Source: UBA5069 sp963773745 (lineage in GTDB: Bacteria > Chloroflexota > Anaerolineae > Caldilineales > Caldilineaceae). From it: DNA of 64,000 bases. The notes beneath the pieces are model-generated. The model saw only the letters and a program-made list of their open reading frames with translations. It was not told where the DNA came from and did not search any database. Position 1 is the stretch's first letter, and each line of letters begins with the position of its first letter. The stretch is taken from the NCBI GenBank assembly GCA_963773745.1, contig CAVZCL010000001.1:310001-374000 (forward strand), given 5' to 3'. The position numbers and the translations under genes were made by a program. This document shows, piece after piece, positions 61,360 to 64,000 of this stretch.

Positions 61360-64000
61360 ATGGAGATGAGCAACGCCAACCAGGCTGCGGACGAGATTTT
61401 GCAACTCGATGACCCGCGCGCAACGCTCGCCACGGTGGGCGGCAAGGGCGCGAATCTGGCGCTTTTGGCCCGCGCCGGCTTGCTTGTACCCAATGCCTGC
61501 TTCGTGACTACGGCGGCGTATCGCAGCTTTGTGGAGGCGAACGGTCTCGACGCCGTCATCGCTGCAGCGCTGGATGGGTTGGATGCGGGCGCGCCCGAAG
61601 CACTGGAAGCGGCATCGGCGACGATTCGCACCGCCTTTGGTGCGGGCAGCGTGCCCCGCCCTATTCTCAGCGCCTTCACTGCCGCCTATGGTGACCTCGA
61701 GGGCCGCGCCGTGGCGGTGCGCTCCTCCGCCACCGCCGAGGATCTGCCCGAACTCTCCTTCGCCGGCCAGCAGGATACCTACCTGAACGTTGTGGGCGCG
61801 CTGGCCTTGCGGCGCGCCATCATCGACTGCTGGAGCAGCCTGTGGACGGCACGCGCGATTGGCTATCGGGCGCGCAACGGCATTGACCAGGCGAGCGTGG
61901 CGCTCGCAGTCGTCGTGCAGGAGATGGTGGAGAGCGAAGTATCCGGCGTTCTCTTCACCGCAAACCCCCTTACGGGGCTGCGCGATGAAACCGTCATCGA
62001 CGCCACCTTTGGGCTGGGTGAAGCGCTGGTCTCCGGCCAGGTGGAGCCGGACCACTATGTTGTGGAGAGCGCCACGGGACGGCTGCGCAGCCGCGTACTG
62101 GGTGCCAAGGCGCTCTCGATTCGCAGCACGGAGGGCGGCGGCGTGGCGCACGCGGCCGAGGATGCTGCAACCTTGCAGGCGCTTTCCAATGGCGTGATTG
62201 CCGAACTGACGCAGCTTGGCCAACGGATTGAGGCACTCTACGGCGGCGTGCCGCAGGACATTGAGTGGGCGTGGGCGGATGGCAAACTCTATGTGCTTCA
62301 GTCGCGCCCCATTACCTCACTCTTTCCGCTGCCCGAGACGATTCCGCCAGGCGAGTTTGCGCTGCTCTTCTCCTTTGGCTCCGTGCAGGGGATCTCTGAC
62401 CCGATTACCCCCATGGGGCAGGAGTTCATCCGCCACGCTTCGGCCGGCCTCGCGCGCCTCTTTGGCTACGATTTCGCGCCGGGCCAGGTGCCGGCCATTC
62501 ACTTTGCAGCGGAGCGGATGTGGATTCGCTTTGACACATTGCTGCGCAACAAGCTATCGCGACGCATCTGGCGCGCCTTCTTCCACCAGGTGGATGCAAG
62601 CGCTGCGCCGATTCTCGACAAGCTGCTTGAGGACCCGCGCACGCAACCCACACGCGCAATCCCCACTGGGCCGGTGCTGCGGCGGATTGCGCGCGTGCTC
62701 AGGCTCTTTGCGCCGCGCATTGCCGACGCCGCGCGCCGCCCCGACGCCGCGCGCGTTGAGTTGGCGCGCCGGGTCGACACGGACATGGCACGCTTTACTG
62801 CGCAGGCCGCCGCGGCGCACACGCTGGCCGACCGCGTTCGCACCAGCGAGCAGATCTTTGCAGCGCTCTTCCCCACCTTCATTGAGATTGCGCCACGGGT
62901 TTTGCCCGGGCTTCTGGCCTTCAACCGCCTTCTGGAGCTTGCGCAGCGCGTGGGCATGCCCCGCAGCGAGGCGCTCGAAGTGGTGCGCAGCCTGCCCCAC
63001 AACGTGACCAGCGAAATGAACCTGGCGCTCTGGCAGACGGCCGTCGCAATTCGCAGCAATGAAGAGGCGCGCACGCAGCTACAATCGGCCGATGCCAAAG
63101 CGCTGGCGGCGCAGTATCTCGACGGCGCACTGCCGGCCGCGGCGCAGGAGGCGCTGGACGCCTTCCTGCGCGACTATGGCGCACGCGGCGTTGCCGAGAT
63201 CGACATGGGCCGCCCACGCTGGCGCGATGACCCCACGCAGGTTCTGCAAATGGTGCAGAACTATCTGGCGATTACCGATGAGGCGCAGACGCCTGATGCG
63301 GTCTACAGGCGCGGGGCGGCGGCGGCGCAGCAGGCGCAGGAGAAGCTTGTGGCCGCAGTGGAGAAGAAGTTCGGTGCGCGCGAGGCGGCGCTGGCACGCG
63401 CCTACGTTGTGCGGTTGCGCGCGCTGGCGGGGCTGCGCGAATTGCCCAAGTTCAGCGTCATTCGCGTGCTTGGCATTGTGCGTGCCATGCTGCAGGAAGG
63501 TTTCAAGAAGCTGGCCGAGGCCGGTGTGCTCGAAGCAGCCGATGATGGCTTCTTCCTCACACTGAATGAGCTGCGCGCTGTGGACGCCGGCTTTGCAATC
63601 GACTGGAAGGCGCTGGTGCGCGAGCGGCGGGCCTTGTGGGCACACGAGGCGCGGCGCAAGCAGCTGCCCCTGCTGCTGGTCTCCGATGGACGCACCTACT
63701 ATGCCGGCGCGGTGGACGTTCCAGCCGACGGCGCGACGCAGAGCGACGGTGTGCTTGACTGGAAGCCCCGTCTCTCCGGGTGTGGTGGAGGGCATCGTCC
63801 AGATCGTCATGCAGCCGGAGGGCGCGGCCTTGCAGCCGGGCGAGATTCTCGTCTGCCCGGGCACGGATCCGGCGTGGACACCCCTCTTTCTTTCGGCGGG
63901 CGGCCTGGTGATGGAAGTGGGCGGCATGATGACGCACGGGTCGGTGGTGGCCCGCGAGTATGGTATTCCGGCCGTGGTGGGCGTTACAAACGCCACGCGC
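61360..64000 (+). CDS. PEP/pyruvate-dikinase-like phosphotransferase, frameshifted and cut by the window end
   Basis: At least 875 residues. The start MEMSNANQAADEILQLDDPR at 61360 has aaagga upstream. The ATP-binding part has TVGGKGANLALLARAGLLVP, AVRSSATAEDLPELSFAGQQ, VLFTANPLTGLRDETVIDAT and DIEWAWADGKLYVLQSRPIT. A long helical central region follows. The His domain is GGMMTHGSVVAREYGIPAVV, after a shift near 63767 (GVLDWKP to GSPVSPGVVEGIVQ). No TIM barrel is seen before the window ends, so the layout matches rifampicin-phosphotransferase-type or two-domain PEP-utilising enzymes rather than classical PpsA. The substrate is unknown. Confidence 0.8.
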   Translation, partial: MEMSNANQAADEILQLDDPRATLATVGGKGANLALLARAGLLVPNACFVTTAAYRSFVEANGLDAVIAAALDGLDAGAPEALEAASATIRTAFGAGSVPRPILSAFTAAYGDLEGRAVAVRSSATAEDLPELSFAGQQDTYLNVVGALALRRAIIDCWSSLWTARAIGYRARNGIDQASVALAVVVQEMVESEVSGVLFTANPLTGLRDETVIDATFGLGEALVSGQVEPDHYVVESATGRLRSRVLGAKALSIRSTEGGGVAHAAEDAATLQALSNGVIAELTQLGQRIEALYGGVPQDIEWAWADGKLYVLQSRPITSLFPLPETIPPGEFALLFSFGSVQGISDPITPMGQEFIRHASAGLARLFGYDFAPGQVPAIHFAAERMWIRFDTLLRNKLSRRIWRAFFHQVDASAAPILDKLLEDPRTQPTRAIPTGPVLRRIARVLRLFAPRIADAARRPDAARVELARRVDTDMARFTAQAAAAHTLADRVRTSEQIFAALFPTFIEIAPRVLPGLLAFNRLLELAQRVGMPRSEALEVVRSLPHNVTSEMNLALWQTAVAIRSNEEARTQLQSADAKALAAQYLDGALPAAAQEALDAFLRDYGARGVAEIDMGRPRWRDDPTQVLQMVQNYLAITDEAQTPDAVYRRGAAAAQQAQEKLVAAVEKKFGAREAALARAYVVRLRALAGLRELPKFSVIRVLGIVRAMLQEGFKKLAEAGVLEAADDGFFLTLNELRAVDAGFAIDWKALVRERRALWAHEARRKQLPLLLVSDGRTYYAGAVDVPADGATQSDGVLDWKPRLSGCGGGHRPDRHAAGGRGLAAGRDSRLPGHGSGVDTPLSFGGRPGDGSGRHDDARVGGGPRVWYSGRGGRYKRHA

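Noticed and set aside
61339..62223. 294-codon open frame on the minus strand
   Set aside because: It is antisense to the ATP-binding domain of the dikinase-like gene, whose motifs are unmistakable on the plus strand.

Overview
The window looks like chromosomal DNA from a high-GC, non-model bacterium. Protein style and gene content point to Chloroflexota, probably the Anaerolineae/Caldilineae side. The clues are a PP2C-like/TM/beta-propeller protein, an ECF sigma factor beside a LysM-tailed membrane protein, an LCP protein, a two-subunit KorAB-type oxidoreductase and many short palindromic intergenic repeats. This placement is inference from resemblance; no marker search was run. I see no rRNA, tRNA, CRISPR array, prophage or transposase gene.

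Layout. 1-4.4 kb: sugar-binding lipoprotein, Ycf46-like AAA ATPase and an unrecognised partner. 4.6-7.8 kb: Ca/Na antiporter, YigZ and a membrane-anchored ferrochelatase-like protein. 8-13.7 kb: PP2C-like/TM/propeller protein, LCP protein and alpha/beta hydrolase. 13.9-17.9 kb: a large M23-plus-glycosidase-like protein with a tandem unknown domain, then an aquaporin. 18.3-22.4 kb: a heterodimeric ABC exporter with a tiny 28-codon ORF upstream. 22.7-27.1 kb: acidic membrane protein, mannose-1-P guanylyltransferase and DprA. 27.2-30.1 kb: ffh-rpsP-khpA-rimM. 30.3-35.7 kb: ECF sigma/LysM pair, CDP-alcohol phosphatidyltransferase and a secreted FG-GAP-like protein. 36-40 kb: malate dehydrogenase and polyphosphate kinase. 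40.9-44.9 kb: FabF, a 589-residue protein with a nucleoside-phosphorylase-like C-terminal half, and PlsC. 45.2-48.0 kb: feoA, feoB split in two, and feoC. 48.1-51.9 kb: KorAB under a FadR-type regulator. 52.4-54.7 kb: a HepT toxin gene flanked by two MntA-type antitoxin genes, a Lnu-like nucleotidyltransferase and a TRIC channel. 54.7-58.2 kb: cupin, M20 amidohydrolase and aldehyde ferredoxin oxidoreductase. 58.5-64 kb: TIM-barrel isomerase-like protein, two tandem VIT/CCC1-like membrane proteins and a PEP-utilising dikinase-like gene that runs off the end.

Two things cut across the window. First, at least eleven genes are broken by single-base frameshifts while the translation in the next frame remains clearly homologous, so either the assembly has indel errors or real decay is under way. 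Coordinates for those genes are given end to end across the shifts. Second, intergenic regions carry several families of long, near-perfect palindromes. These are a 230-bp CCCCCGGCCCCTCTCC element, cacagag-type hairpins and a gtacacagat element. They generate spurious small ORFs and probably also act as terminators.

Metabolically, ferredoxin-linked 2-oxoacid and aldehyde oxidoreductases together with Fe(II) uptake suggest an anaerobic or microaerophilic lifestyle. PPK1, malate dehydrogenase and fatty-acid/phospholipid genes are ordinary housekeeping.
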